Assembly (NCBI RefSeq): GCF_009759665.1
Contig: NZ_WQNE01000007.1
Coordinates: 232,227 to 296,226 of the forward strand
DNA length: 64,000 nt
Reading direction: 5' to 3'
From: Bradyrhizobium cajani
GTDB lineage: Bacteria > Pseudomonadota > Alphaproteobacteria > Rhizobiales > Xanthobacteraceae
Positions 1 to 8,444 of the stretch are shown one piece after another; the stretch's first letter is position 1; each line of letters begins with the position of its first letter. The notes under the pieces are model-generated. The model did no database searches. It saw only the letters and a program-made list of their open reading frames with translations, and was not told the origin of the DNA. A program made the translations under genes and the position numbers.

Positions 1-135
1 TTCGGGGGTCGAGATGATCACATCGCTGAGGGGCGGCGCGGTGGTCGCTGGATGAGAGGGAGCGGCTTGTTGCAGCAGGGTGGTCGGGGTCCCCTTTCGC
101 CCTCCTCGCGGAAGGATTCGGGCGGCGAACGAGGA
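1..135. other. No gene recognised at left edge
   Basis: GC-rich sequence between the window edge and the ATPase remnant. I see no open frame with family resemblance, no tRNA and no clear terminal repeat. It may be the decayed 3' flank of the neighbouring pseudogene. Confidence 0.3.
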
Positions 136-507
136 TCAGTTATCCAGCGAGTATCGCCTCTCGCTCTTTTGAAATGCTGCTGCGCCGCCCTCAAGTATCC
201 GACACACCTGCTGCCGAGTACTTTGCGTATCTGCGCAATCCTCCAAAGCGCCGGCTGCGTAAGAGAAGGACGGTAAACCGCCGTTGTCTTTTACGCATCG
301 AGCGACCATGGCTTGCTCGGCGTCCGTGTTGACGACTAGATTCGGTTGTGTGTGATGAGAAGGATTTGCCGCGGGAGCTTGGCTTTTTCGAAAATAGCTC
401 CCCAAGAGGCTATAGATGGATTCGTTGTCAAGGTTCTCTTCTGGCTGATCGATCAGGAGGGGTCGGGTATCCTTCTGGTCGAAAACGCCCTCCGAGTTCG
501 CCTTCAC
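136..507 (-). pseudogene. C-terminal remnant of an SMC/RecF-like ATPase
   Basis: The minus-strand frame carries a Walker B-like block (PLLIDQPEENLDN) followed after about 25 residues by PNLVVNTDAEQ, and ends in an ILEGG...F...ERRY tail. These are the C-terminal landmarks of PHP/SMC-type AAA ATPases such as TrlF. Two compensating frameshifts are visible between the blocks. Dropping one A after the FRK codons (near 390) restores KAKLPRQILLITHN, and adding one C near 350 returns to PNLVV. The expected H-loop (ITHN) therefore exists only in the shifted frame. There is no N-terminal part upstream, so this is a broken tail, not a working gene. An intact relative of the same general class lies at 42.5-45.4 kb. 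Confidence 0.65.
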
Positions 508-712
508 CTGTCACCCATGCCGGGATCTGGCGCTGCGCTATGCCGAAGGCTCCGGCTGAGTTGACCGATATCACGGTTCGCGGTCTTTGCATCCGTCTCG
601 CCACTAACAACGCGCGTTCGCCACCAGTCGACGTATTGCAGGCCATCCTCCTCGTTCACATCCTCTACCGGCTTGTCACCGACGATATCTACAAATTGCC
701 GCGCCGCGCGGA

Positions 713-1327
713 TGGCGCTACAACTACCCCGATATTTTCAAGGACCTTCGGCTACGCGGAGAGACTGACAAGTCGCGCATTCCCTATGAGAACGCCTTCA
801 TTCAATCCCAATTCTTAGGAGGAGCGCTCGACGGCCTGAACGAAGACGCCCGTTACGTCTTGTACATCATGATCGAAACAGGTCTGCGCCCGTCCGAGAT
901 CGTTAATCTCCAGGAGCGCGCAATTCATCTGGATTGCGACATTCCGCATGTGGAGATCCTACCCGATGGGCGGATGCTGAAGACCGAGGACTCGAAACGG
1001 GAAATGCCGCTCGTCGGGGTTGCTCTTGAGGCCATGAAACTTCGACCTCAAGGCTTTGCGCGCTATCGCGATAAATCCTCCGGCATGTCCGGCACCATCA
1101 ACAAGTACCTTAGAGAGAACGCTCTGCGTCCAACCGCTGACCATACGGTCTATTCATTGCGCCACAGCTTCAAGGACCGTCTGGTGGCCGCGGAAGCACC
1201 GGACAGCTTGATTGACAGTTTGATGGGTCACCGGTCCGGCAAACCCAAATACGGCAAGGGTCCGGCACTGGCACTCAAACTCAAATTCTTGGAGCGCATC
1301 TCATTTGCTTGCCCAGAACGACTATAA
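713..1327 (+). pseudogene. Tyrosine recombinase (phage-type integrase), C-terminal remnant
   Basis: The frame reads through WRYNYPDIFKDLRLRG, IETGLRPSEIVNL (the catalytic Arg region), YSLRHSFKDRL (H-x-x-R-like box), SLMGHRS (second His) and KPKYGKGP (the catalytic Tyr). It ends about 25 residues later, as these enzymes usually do. The catalytic half is therefore complete, but the conserved frame runs upstream of the first ATG (860) with no start codon or N-terminal arm-binding domain that I can see. The 348-692 region has no convincing integrase sequence in any frame. It probably excised or inserted a mobile island and is now 5'-truncated. Its 3' end overlaps the opposite-strand small gene at 1228-1506. 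Confidence 0.7.
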
Positions 1328-1506
1328 GACGAGAGGAGCCGGCGGGCGCGCTCTTTCGTGCCGCGAAGCTCGGTCAGATGATGTTCGAGCTTCTCATACA
1401 GCGGAAGGAAATCGTCGCCATCGCGCTCGATGATATACGCAAGGAGGAGCAAAGCCCGCTCGGCCCTTATGATGGCGTCGACGACGTCGTTCCGCTCGGT
1501 AGTCAT
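1228..1506 (-). CDS. Small hypothetical protein (92 aa)
   Basis: The N-terminal 60 residues look like a real soluble helical protein (MTTERNDVVDAIIRAERALL, then a block rich in E, L and R). It reminds me of small conserved rhizobial proteins, but I cannot name it. The C-terminal 30 residues overlap the end of the integrase gene on the other strand and may be spurious read-through. The start is an ATG. No partner gene is obvious and no function is inferred. Confidence 0.45.
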   Translation of the reverse strand: MTTERNDVVDAIIRAERALLLLAYIIERDGDDFLPLYEKLEHHLTELRGTKERARRLLSSYSRSGQANEMRSKNLSLSASAGPLPYLGLPDR

Positions 1507-1557
1507 GGCTGCGTCTTTCGCGGCTTGGTACCGCTTGTTTTAGTCAGTCAGAACCTC

Positions 1558-1971
1558 TCAATCACGCGGACGTCGCCATCGCGCGCCGTCGGATGCTAAA
1601 GATTGCCGCACCTGCTCGGGCGAGGTGAAGCCCATCGCGGCAAGCGCTCTGCCCGTGCCGTCGGTCAAGCCGACCGATTTCAGGAAAGCCGCGTCGGCGG
1701 GCAGATTGCGGGCATAAGAGCCGGAATTCGTAATTCCGGAATCCCCATCGTCGGCGTTGCGCGGCCTACCGATGCCGATCCGGTTCGCATAATTCCCTAA
1801 GCCGCCCAGCTCGCCTGAGCTCGCCTGTGTTGTGGATGCGTCCTGTTTGTTGGGATGAGCATCAAACTGATTGCGCGGCTGGTCTCTATTGGCAACGGCG
1901 ATTTCGGTGGCAACGGTTTGCTCACGCGTATGCGGTCCTGCAGGCTCATGGAGGAATCCGACACGCGGCAC
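1558..1971 (-). CDS. Hypothetical protein, uncertain
   Basis: A 137-aa frame rich in G, N, D and A with no recognisable domain. A second minus-strand frame (1797-2132) overlaps its 5' part and begins with a more protein-like stretch (SGELARQLRAAVDQAVMN). The two may be halves of one frameshifted gene. The last 40 residues (FLKSVGLTDGTGRALAAMGF) look plausible as coding. I cannot assign a function, and the whole region may be decayed. Confidence 0.25.
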   Translation of the reverse strand: MPRVGFLHEPAGPHTREQTVATEIAVANRDQPRNQFDAHPNKQDASTTQASSGELGGLGNYANRIGIGRPRNADDGDSGITNSGSYARNLPADAAFLKSVGLTDGTGRALAAMGFTSPEQVRQSLASDGARWRRPRD

Positions 1972-2217
1972 AACACGCGATTAAAATCGCCATCACCAAG
2001 GCGGCTGGCACCTGGAATGTTCATCACTGCCTGATCGACGGCCGCGCGCAACTGCCTTGCTAGTTCGCCGGAATCTTCAGTTCCTATCGCCATTCGAAAA
2101 TACGTTCGTCTCAAATGTCTTCGGCGCGCCAAATGGCAGGAAATAGGCCAATCATCGCAGCGGATGAATCCTCTAATTGTTGACTAATTGATTGATTTCA
2201 CGTCGGTTTATTCGCCG

Positions 2218-2246
2218 TTGACTGTATGCCATCCATGGAATAATTA
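2218..2246 (+). promoter_or_regulatory. Putative sigma70 promoter of the higBA operon
   Basis: TTGACT (2218-2223), a 17-bp spacer and TAATTA (2241-2246) fit a housekeeping promoter. Transcription would start near 2253, leaving a short leader before the ATG at 2280. A second match, TTGACT (2247-2252) with TATATT (2270-2275), also has 17-bp spacing, but it would start transcription at or after the start codon. The region is AT-rich compared with its surroundings. Confidence 0.4.
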
Positions 2247-2259
2247 TTGACTTTATTCC
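2237..2259. promoter_or_regulatory. Inverted-repeat operator candidate for HigA
   Basis: GGAATAA (2237-2243) and TTATTCC (2253-2259) form a perfect 7-bp inverted repeat with a 9-bp spacer, overlapping the promoter -10 box. Antitoxins of the HigA/XRE type usually bind such palindromes to repress their own operon, so this is the likely autoregulatory site. A related block, TATGGAATATATTG, lies just downstream at about 2264-2277. Confidence 0.45.
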
Positions 2260-2279
2260 CTCTATGGAATATATTGTCA

Positions 2280-2642
2280 ATGACATGGAACGTCGAATAC
2301 ACGGACGAATTCGAGGAAGAGTTCTGGAATGGCCTCGGCGAGGCCGAACAGGAAGACGTCACCGCGTCGGTGTCTCTCCTCGAAGAGCGCGGCCCGAACC
2401 TGCCGTTTCCCTATTCGTCCGGTATCGAAGGCTCAAAGCATGGTCACATGCGCGAGTTACGGGTTCAGAGCGGAGGAAAGCCGATCCGGATTTTCTATGC
2501 TTTCGATCCGCGCCGCTCAGCGATCTTGCTGATTGGTGGAGACAAGACGGGCAAGGACAGGTTTTACGAGGAAATGGTGCCTGTCGCTGACAAGCTTTAT
2601 GACGTGCATCTCGAAGAGCTCAAGAAGGAGGGGTTGATCTGA
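2280..2642 (+). CDS. higB: HigB/RelE-family toxin (Gp49-like)
   Basis: This 120-aa protein starts at ATG 2280 (MTWNVEYTDEF). An alternative in-frame ATG at 2247 lies inside the promoter and is less likely. It has the layout of the phage-derived Gp49/HigB-like branch of RelE toxins: a DEFEEEFWNGL helix, the MRELR strand, PIRIFYAFDPRR, and a GGDKTGKDRFYEEM block near the end. Family members cleave mRNA in the ribosome A site and slow growth until neutralised. The toxin gene comes first and overlaps the antitoxin start by one base (TGATG), the usual higBA order. It probably acts as a stability or stress module of the island. Confidence 0.8.
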   Translation: MTWNVEYTDEFEEEFWNGLGEAEQEDVTASVSLLEERGPNLPFPYSSGIEGSKHGHMRELRVQSGGKPIRIFYAFDPRRSAILLIGGDKTGKDRFYEEMVPVADKLYDVHLEELKKEGLI

Positions 2643-2980
2643 TGGCTGGACATCGTTCATTCAAGGGACTGACCAAGGGCTTTTCGCAAGAGCGCAAGGC
2701 GCGCGTTGTTGCGCGTGCGGACGTTCTCAAGAAGGAAATGGCGCTGCACGAACTACGGCAGGCGCGCGAGCGTTCGCAGGAAGAGTTGGCGCGCGAGTTA
2801 CGGGTCGGGCAACCGGCCGTCGCCAAACTGGAGCGTCGTGCGGATATGTATGTCAGCAACTTGCGACGTTACATCGAGGCGTTAGGCGGCTCGCTAGAAA
2901 TCACGGCGCGTTTTCCGGAAGGAAGCGTCAACATCGTCAATTTCGGCGAGTTGGATGAGAGACGCGCGCAAGAATCGTAA
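2642..2980 (+). CDS. higA: HigA-family XRE antitoxin
   Basis: This 112-aa protein starts at ATG 2642, overlapping the toxin stop by one base, so translation is coupled. A helix-turn-helix sits at about residues 38-75 (LHELRQARERSQEELARELR, then GQPAVAKLERR), followed by SNLRRYIEALGGSLEITARF, the standard XRE/HigA recognition-helix region and its following strand. It should bind and neutralise the upstream RelE-type toxin and repress the operon through the palindrome at 2237-2259. It looks complete. Confidence 0.8.
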   Translation: MAGHRSFKGLTKGFSQERKARVVARADVLKKEMALHELRQARERSQEELARELRVGQPAVAKLERRADMYVSNLRRYIEALGGSLEITARFPEGSVNIVNFGELDERRAQES

Positions 2981-3115
2981 ATTGAGCAATGGTCCGGCCG
3001 GGCGTTCGTGAGCGATCGGCAAGGGTGAAGTGCGCTTCTGTCCCTCTGCGATGAGCCCGCGTTAGCTGCGGGTCTCCCCGGCCGGTGCCTTAGCCCCCTC
3101 GAAAAGGGCGTCCCA

Positions 3116-3399
3116 CTATTTCATGTTGACCGGATGCGACGGCGGCAGCGCGTCCACGAGGTTGCATCTCACGCGGTAAATCTCGTGCGTGCCGATTTTC
3201 TCAAACGTTCATCGATCGGCTCCGGCCAAAACCGCACTTCTGGATACCCCTTGTCGTGCCAATAGGCTTCTAGCCGTTTCGCAAGTTCCGTTGCGCCGCG
3301 GCGATTCAAAGTATCGTTACGGTATTGTTTGACCGTATCGAGCCGCGAAGCGGCGTCGCGTCCCGTCGGGGTACGATCCCGTCGCGCATGCCCGATGAA
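3116..3399 (-). pseudogene. Frameshifted small conserved protein
   Basis: The minus strand reads LNRRGATELAKRLEAYWHDK, GYPEVRFWPEPIDER, then needs a one-base shift near 3205 to continue as EKIGTHEIYRVRCNLVDALP and end at a TAG (3118-3116). The joined product resembles a roughly 70-aa family common in rhizobia with the same YWH and YRVRCNLV landmarks. I recall the family but know no function for it. Without the shift, translation goes out of frame after DER, so the gene appears dead by a single-base deletion. Confidence 0.55.
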
Positions 3400-3440
3400 T
3401 TTTCGGGAAGTGGGATTTGATCGAGGGCCTGCAACCCCTC

Positions 3441-3533
3441 GGCTGTCAAGGCCAGGGCGAGCGGAAAGCACCGGACCGGGTTGCAGCTTCGCGGCTGCCT
3501 GCACCACTCCCGTGCTTCCCGGCCTTGACAGCC
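3441..3533. repeat. 13-bp perfect inverted repeat around a 67-bp loop
   Basis: GGCTGTCAAGGCC at 3441-3453 is matched by its reverse complement GGCCTTGACAGCC at 3521-3533. It lies in the stretch (about 3400-3750) that separates the pseudogene from the AbiE module and holds no convincing gene. It could be a transcription hairpin, a recombination site or a decayed IS end. No coding content supports one choice over another. Confidence 0.5.
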
Positions 3534-3758
3534 ACACCCCGCTCAAGAGGGCATCCATCGGGTCTGCTGCGCAAACCCGCTTTCAAGGGAAAGCGATCGA
3601 GCCGACGGGTGGATAGCAGAAACCAGTTCCTTCCCCGCATCGCTTCTAAGTCACTGAAATTGTGATAATTTCTCCGTTCGCCATCTTTGATGAGCAGTAA
3701 ATAATGGCCTGCTAGCAAATATTCAGTCTTTCTGATATATTTACTGCGCAGCAAAAGG

Positions 3759-4862
3759 ATGACTTTCGTGGTCGATTGGCAGGCGACGGAGAAGACGGTA
3801 GTCGACAAGCTTTTGAAGACACTTCAGGAGCTTCCGGCTGCCGACGCTCACCTACAGAGCGGCCAGCGGTCTTTCTCCAACGCCCGATCGCGGATAGACG
3901 CCGAAATCGCTCTCAGCATCTCCAATCAAAACCTCACGCTGCTCGTCGAGGCCAAGAAATCCCTCTTCCCGCGGGACGCGCGCGAAGCGCTTTGGCAGCT
4001 ACGGGAATACGCAAGCCAATTTGGCGGCGGCGACCGCGTCATTCCCCTTCTTGCCGCTGAATCCATATCCCCCGGCTCGAAGGAATTTCTGCGACGGGAA
4101 AATGTCGGTTATTTCGACATGGGCGGAAGTCTCTTTATTCCCGCGCCCGGAGCCTATGTCCTGATCGATAAACCCGTGCCGAGGAACTTGGCCCGGTCGG
4201 TGACCACCGTTTTCAAAGGCAAACGCTCGCAAGTCCTCCGCGTCCTCCTGCATGACCCTCAGCACTGGTTTAGCGTGAAAGCGCTCTCGGAGGCGGCCCG
4301 CGTATCGCCTGCCACGGCCTCGGAAACGTTGATCATGCTCGAACGGTTCGAGTGGCTCGCCGCGCGCGGCCAAGGCCCTTCCAAGGAGCGCCAACTTACC
4401 GCGCCGCGAGCGCTACTGGACGAATGGAAAAAGCAGGTCCTCGCCGGCACCAAGCCGAAAACGCGCCGCTATTATGTGCCTAACGCGACGAACGAGGATA
4501 CGTTTATCGGCCGGATGGATACGGCTTTCGCGGAGGCTGGCGTCGAATATGTGCTCACTCAAGAATCAGCCGCCCAACGCTACGCGCCCTTCCTTTCCTC
4601 TCTGTCCCGCGTATCTTGCCGCGGGGCATCTACCCGCAGCGCGGGAAATGCTTTAAGTAAGCTCGGAGCCCGGGAGGTTTCCGAAGGCGCAAATTTCACT
4701 ATGATCGAGACCCTCGCCGAGGAAGGGCCCTTCCTGTTTAAGGAGCGTCATGGTGCGGCCTGGCTTGCCAGCCCGGTCCAAGTCTATCTTGATCTGTTGA
4801 TCGCGGGAGGGCGGGCTCAGGAGGCGGCTGAACATCTTCGCAAGGAAAGAATAGGTTTCTAA
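3759..4862 (+). CDS. AbiEi-like antitoxin/regulator with restriction-fold N-terminus
   Basis: This 367-aa protein is the first gene of a two-gene type IV toxin-antitoxin module. The N-terminus has a D47...E64-A-K66 pattern (ID..., LLVEAKKS) resembling a PD-(D/E)XK nuclease core. The middle, about 155-210, is a winged-helix region (SQVLRVLLHDPQHWFSVKAL). The C-terminus ends in EGANF...SPVQVYLDLL...AEHLRKERIGF, typical of AbiEi-family proteins. AbiEi partners repress the operon and counter the nucleotidyltransferase toxin. ATG 3759 abuts the Shine-Dalgarno AAAGGA (3754-3759), so GTG 3768, with 8-nt spacing, may be the true start. The stop overlaps the next ATG by one base. Confidence 0.7.
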   Translation: MTFVVDWQATEKTVVDKLLKTLQELPAADAHLQSGQRSFSNARSRIDAEIALSISNQNLTLLVEAKKSLFPRDAREALWQLREYASQFGGGDRVIPLLAAESISPGSKEFLRRENVGYFDMGGSLFIPAPGAYVLIDKPVPRNLARSVTTVFKGKRSQVLRVLLHDPQHWFSVKALSEAARVSPATASETLIMLERFEWLAARGQGPSKERQLTAPRALLDEWKKQVLAGTKPKTRRYYVPNATNEDTFIGRMDTAFAEAGVEYVLTQESAAQRYAPFLSSLSRVSCRGASTRSAGNALSKLGAREVSEGANFTMIETLAEEGPFLFKERHGAAWLASPVQVYLDLLIAGGRAQEAAEHLRKERIGF

Positions 4863-5755
4863 TGGCCAAGCCCGAAACCGCTGCCGGATATGAAAAACAA
4901 GTCACGGAAAACTGCGAGCGGCTGCTCGTTACCCTGATCCGGAATCTCGGACCGTGGAAGAAATCCGTTTATCTCGTCGGCGGACTCACGCCACGCTACC
5001 TCGTCACGAAGCCGCCGCCAGGTAAACAGCATGCCGGCACGGGCGATGTCGATGTCGTCGTCGAGCAGCAGGTGCTCGCCGACACGGAGGCCTATCGAAC
5101 CCTCGAAGAAAATCTCAAGCGGATGGGGTTCACGCGCGCCACGAACGACAAGGGACAGCCGCTATCCTGGCGCTGGCAAGCCAAGACCGAATCCGGCGGC
5201 TCAATCATTCTGGAATTCCTTGCCGACGATCCCAAACGTGGCGGCGGAAAAGTCGCTCCGTTGCCCGCGGAGGGAGGGAATATCTCCGCGTTGAACGTTC
5301 CGCACGCATCGCTCGTGTTTGATCATTACGAAGTCAAGGAGATCGCCGCGGACCTGCTTGGCGGCAAAGGCGTGGCCACCGAGGAAGTCCGCCACGCGGA
5401 TATCGTGAGCTTCACCTGCCTCAAGGCTTACGCACTGGATGATCGGCACGAACGCAAGGACGCTCATGACATCGTCTATTGCCTGGAAAACACCGAGGGC
5501 GGCATTGAAAAAGCGGCTGAGAAATTCAAGGCGGCGATGGCCGGCAAGCATGCGGACGTGATCAAGGAAGTCTTGGCGATCCTGCGCAAGCATTTCGTGA
5601 CGGACGACAAAACGGAAGGCTATCGCAAGGACGGCTCCGTCGCCGTGGCTCAGTTTGAAATCGAAGGCGACGACGCGGAAGCGCGCGAGCAACGGACACT
5701 ACGCCAGCGCGTTGCAAGTGATGTCGTGACGCGCTTCGTCGAAGCCGTGGGCTAA
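4862..5755 (+). CDS. AbiEii-like nucleotidyltransferase toxin
   Basis: A 297-aa nucleotidyltransferase-fold protein. VYLVGGLTPRYL (the GG motif, residues 40-41) and GTGDVDVVVE (acidic pair D62 and D64) form the hG[GS]...DxD signature of Pol-beta-type enzymes such as AbiEii/MenT, which transfer nucleotides to tRNA or similar targets and arrest growth. A later acidic residue may lie in SIILEFLADD. Its ATG overlaps the upstream stop by one base, so the pair is one transcript. AbiE modules block phage growth or stabilise islands; which applies here cannot be read from sequence. The gene appears intact. Confidence 0.7.
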   Translation: MAKPETAAGYEKQVTENCERLLVTLIRNLGPWKKSVYLVGGLTPRYLVTKPPPGKQHAGTGDVDVVVEQQVLADTEAYRTLEENLKRMGFTRATNDKGQPLSWRWQAKTESGGSIILEFLADDPKRGGGKVAPLPAEGGNISALNVPHASLVFDHYEVKEIAADLLGGKGVATEEVRHADIVSFTCLKAYALDDRHERKDAHDIVYCLENTEGGIEKAAEKFKAAMAGKHADVIKEVLAILRKHFVTDDKTEGYRKDGSVAVAQFEIEGDDAEAREQRTLRQRVASDVVTRFVEAVG

Positions 5756-5955
5756 CTTGCGACGTCCAACAAACGGATAACAAAGCGTACAACAATCGCG
5801 CGTTTGTTGATTGGCGCAGTTTTTTAAGTATTGTTGCTTTCTGTTCAGGGCGCTTCGCCCGCTCCACTACTTAGCAGGTTTCCGCAGAGAAGTATTCTCG
5901 CTTTATTCTCGGGGTAGCCTTCCGGAACTCGGAAGCTTGTGGCAATCCTTATGGA

Positions 5956-6570
5956 ATGGGATTGCCGGTCAGAACACTCATCGGGATCGTGCTCGCTTTC
6001 GTCAGCACCCTCATTGCGCGCACCGCATTCGAGATTTCATATCGGCTTGGCTTCTACCCGGAAAAATGGCTGGCCGACCTAACCATGGGCGCGCTTGGCA
6101 GTACGCTCGCTTTTTGGCTCATCCTAAGTGTGGCTGCATTCGCAATCTGGATTGGCCTTGAATTCGCCGCCCGTCGTTGGCTGCGTGCGAACTCAGGCAT
6201 GCCCCCACTTGGAACTGCCGGCGATGACAAAATACCTGGGCCCACAATTACCCAATACCTGCCAGCGACCGCTCCTGCGATTCTTCTCCAGGACGGATGG
6301 ATATTGAACTTCAACCCGACCGTACTCACGGGCCGGAAGCTGATTTCGTTCAACTCAAATGGTCAAATTGGAGAGGGCAGGAATCAGAACGAGTGGACCT
6401 GGTCGATGGTCGGGGACGAGCTTGAGATACGGCGCAGAAATGGGGATCTTCAAAATCGTTTCAGGTTCGATCCGCATGGCACGAAATTTATTTCGACCAA
6501 CCATCCGGACGCGCAAGGCATAAGAGATCAATTCATCTTTCGAGACCGCGCTGCCCAAAATTCCAGCTGA
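5956..6570 (+). CDS. Two-helix membrane protein with beta-rich C-terminal domain
   Basis: This 204-aa protein has two hydrophobic spans, about residues 5-30 and 42-70, with a short positively charged exit (RRWLR). A soluble part from about 85 follows. The end is strand-rich with repeated F-x-x-x-G turns (LISFNSNGQIGEG, NEWTWSM, LEIRRRNG, RFRFDPHG), suggesting a small beta-sandwich or lipocalin-like fold. I do not recognise the family. It probably sits in the inner membrane with the beta domain on one face. It stands alone after the AbiE pair. Confidence 0.55.
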   Translation: MGLPVRTLIGIVLAFVSTLIARTAFEISYRLGFYPEKWLADLTMGALGSTLAFWLILSVAAFAIWIGLEFAARRWLRANSGMPPLGTAGDDKIPGPTITQYLPATAPAILLQDGWILNFNPTVLTGRKLISFNSNGQIGEGRNQNEWTWSMVGDELEIRRRNGDLQNRFRFDPHGTKFISTNHPDAQGIRDQFIFRDRAAQNSS

Positions 6571-6631
6571 GCCGAATCCCTCCTCATTCGGGAAGAACGA
6601 AGCGGAGAAAAGAGGTGAGATTATTCGCTAC

Positions 6632-6814
6632 TTGGAAGATGCACTCGCAATCGCGAATAAAATTGAAGTCACGATACGGGCTATCCAATGGAACGAGCGT
6701 TGGACGAAACGCGTGCAAAACAATTCCCGGTTGACCAATAGTGGCGCGCTCCAAGAGCGCGCCGTTCGATTGTTGAAAGTGCTGACGCTGTCCGCCGGTT
6801 TTGAGGCTCCATAA
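6632..6814 (+). CDS. Possible small protein, start uncertain
   Basis: A 60-aa frame beginning at TTG 6632 whose sequence is helix-like and charged (LEDALAIANKIEVTIRAIQW, then QERAVRLLKVL). The same frame stays open upstream to about 6524 with protein-like content (IPAEPNPSSFGKNEAEKRG), overlapping the end of the previous gene. No ATG or GTG is available. It may be a 5'-truncated gene or a non-canonical start. No function is inferred. Confidence 0.3.
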   Translation: MEDALAIANKIEVTIRAIQWNERWTKRVQNNSRLTNSGALQERAVRLLKVLTLSAGFEAP

Positions 6815-6853
6815 ATCTAACCGTCATCGCTTGTGAGCATTTACAAGGATTTG

Positions 6854-7117
6854 TCAGACGATTGATCCCATAGACACGAGATCCTGCCGAATGGCATTCT
6901 CCGCGTCTAGTCGCTCTCGAGTTTGAGGTTGCTGCAGATGACGAAGGACCGTGATGCCGGAGTTTAGCAACGCAGATCTATAACTGCGCGCACTTTTTCG
7001 TCGCTCACGCGCATAGAAAGCAAAAAATCCGCGGTATCGTTGTTCTACTCTACCCGAGCGGCATGACGACCCCACGTCAACAACGACCATCACGTCACCA
7101 CTCTCTTCCATCATCAT
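6854..7117 (-). CDS. Hypothetical ORF, weak
   Basis: An 87-aa minus-strand frame starting MMMEESGDVMVVVDVG. The C-terminal half is basic and helical (RERRKSARSYRSALLNSG). No family is recognised. It is the only plausible coding content in the 6815-7395 gap, which otherwise holds the upstream region of the nuclease gene. Confidence 0.2.
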   Translation of the reverse strand: MMMEESGDVMVVVDVGSSCRSGRVEQRYRGFFAFYARERRKSARSYRSALLNSGITVLRHLQQPQTRERLDAENAIRQDLVSMGSIV

Positions 7118-7395
7118 GATGTATACAGACCCAGGAGGTGGCTGCCAGAAAGTTGCTCATGGCAATCGATGTCGAAGGGGGGCACAGCGGTCTCATACCA
7201 AATAATCTGTGGTTGTAGTGTTTTCGGTGCTGGGCGAATAGAGCGTCTTATACAACCTTTGGCTGGATGGCGCTATCTCAAGGCGCCAGGCTCGTACATG
7301 CGTATTCGGCCACGAGGCCGGAAGTGCGTGTGCTTAGTGTCCAGCCACCGATTGTTACCGATTTTGCAAAACCGAACACTTTTTTGGAGAGTGCG

Positions 7396-8313
7396 ATGAA
7401 GGCCAAAGCGATACTCCCGTTCGCATTTTGTCTGCTTTCTGCCGGCGACGCCTCCGCCTGGAATCTCAGGGGCCATATGGAGATAGCGGCTATCGCCTGG
7501 GATCAGCTGACGCCTAGAGCCAAGGCTAGGGTCAGTCAGCTGCTAAGACTGAACCCGGATTATGATCACTGGGTTGAGGGTTTCTCGAGCCGCGAGAAAA
7601 GCAAGGCCGCCTTTACCCGTGCCGCGGGATGGGCGGATGACATCAAGAAAAAGGACGACTACACGGATGACGGCGAAAAGCCGTCAGGTCCCGATTCTGC
7701 GCGCAACATAGGCTACCGCGACAAACTGATGCATCGCTACTGGCATTACAAGGATATTCCGTTCTCGCCGGATGGGACCCAGACGCATGACGGGCCCGAG
7801 CCTAACGCTGAGACTCAGATTATTACCTTCCGTAATGCGCTCGCCTCGGAAGCTTCTGATGACGTGAGATCGTATGATCTCGTCTGGCTGCTTCACTTGG
7901 TCGGCGACGTCCACCAGCCCCTACACGCAACCTCGCGTTTTACCCAGGATTTGCCAGATGGCGATCGTGGCGGCAACGACGTGAAATTGTGTGAAAGGCC
8001 GTGCAGGAACGAGCTGCACGCCTTCTGGGACAATCTTTTTGGAACGGGAACGAGCACGCGCGCGGCGATCAACGCAGCAAGAAAGGTCGATGATGCGCCT
8101 GCTGGGAGCGCCGCCAACGAGGACGTCCATGCCTGGATCGTGGAGAGCTTCGAGCTGGCCAAGAGCGACGTTTATAAGCCGCCAATCGGCGTGGGCGGTG
8201 GGCCGTTCACCATCACCGACACGTACAAGCGAAAGGCGAAGGCAGTTGCGAATGAACGGGCGGCCATCGCGGGAGCACGCCTCGCGAAGCTCCTGAACAA
8301 CGCACTGCAATAG
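7396..8313 (+). CDS. Exported S1/P1-type nuclease
   Basis: A 305-aa zinc nuclease. The start is ATG 7396, preceded by GGAGA with 5-nt spacing; the in-frame upstream ATG at 7267 would hide the signal peptide. A signal peptide (AILPFAFCLLSAGDASA) ends right before WNLRGH, so the mature N-terminal Trp and nearby His become zinc ligands as in the S1/P1 family. The other ligand motifs are present: WADD, MHRYWHY, HLVGDVHQPLH, GGND and ELHAFWD. Family members are periplasmic or secreted and degrade single-stranded nucleic acids and 3'-nucleotides at a trinuclear zinc site. The gene looks complete. A coupled small frame follows immediately. Confidence 0.9.
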   Translation: MKAKAILPFAFCLLSAGDASAWNLRGHMEIAAIAWDQLTPRAKARVSQLLRLNPDYDHWVEGFSSREKSKAAFTRAAGWADDIKKKDDYTDDGEKPSGPDSARNIGYRDKLMHRYWHYKDIPFSPDGTQTHDGPEPNAETQIITFRNALASEASDDVRSYDLVWLLHLVGDVHQPLHATSRFTQDLPDGDRGGNDVKLCERPCRNELHAFWDNLFGTGTSTRAAINAARKVDDAPAGSAANEDVHAWIVESFELAKSDVYKPPIGVGGGPFTITDTYKRKAKAVANERAAIAGARLAKLLNNALQ

Positions 8314-8444
8314 TGAGCGCGATGCGCCGCCCGGCAGCGACGGTTATGATTGCGATGCTGCCGTTTGCATTCAGCTCATTGGCGCGGGCCGCTCCGGGTG
8401 ACCGCCTGCGCCGCCGGAACTGCAATCGAGGGGCCGGTGAATAG
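8313..8444 (+). pseudogene. Truncated exported protein downstream of the nuclease
   Basis: A GTG at 8313 overlaps the last base of the nuclease stop codon and opens a 43-aa frame. It begins with a convincing signal peptide (ATVMIAMLPFAFSSLARA, then APG) and stops after only about 17 mature residues. This is probably the 5' end of a second operon gene whose body has been lost. The following few hundred bases show no continuation. Confidence 0.4.

Noticed and set aside
7267..7395. Upstream start for the S1/P1 nuclease
   Set aside because: It would place 43 non-family residues before the signal peptide; ATG 7396 has its own ribosome site.
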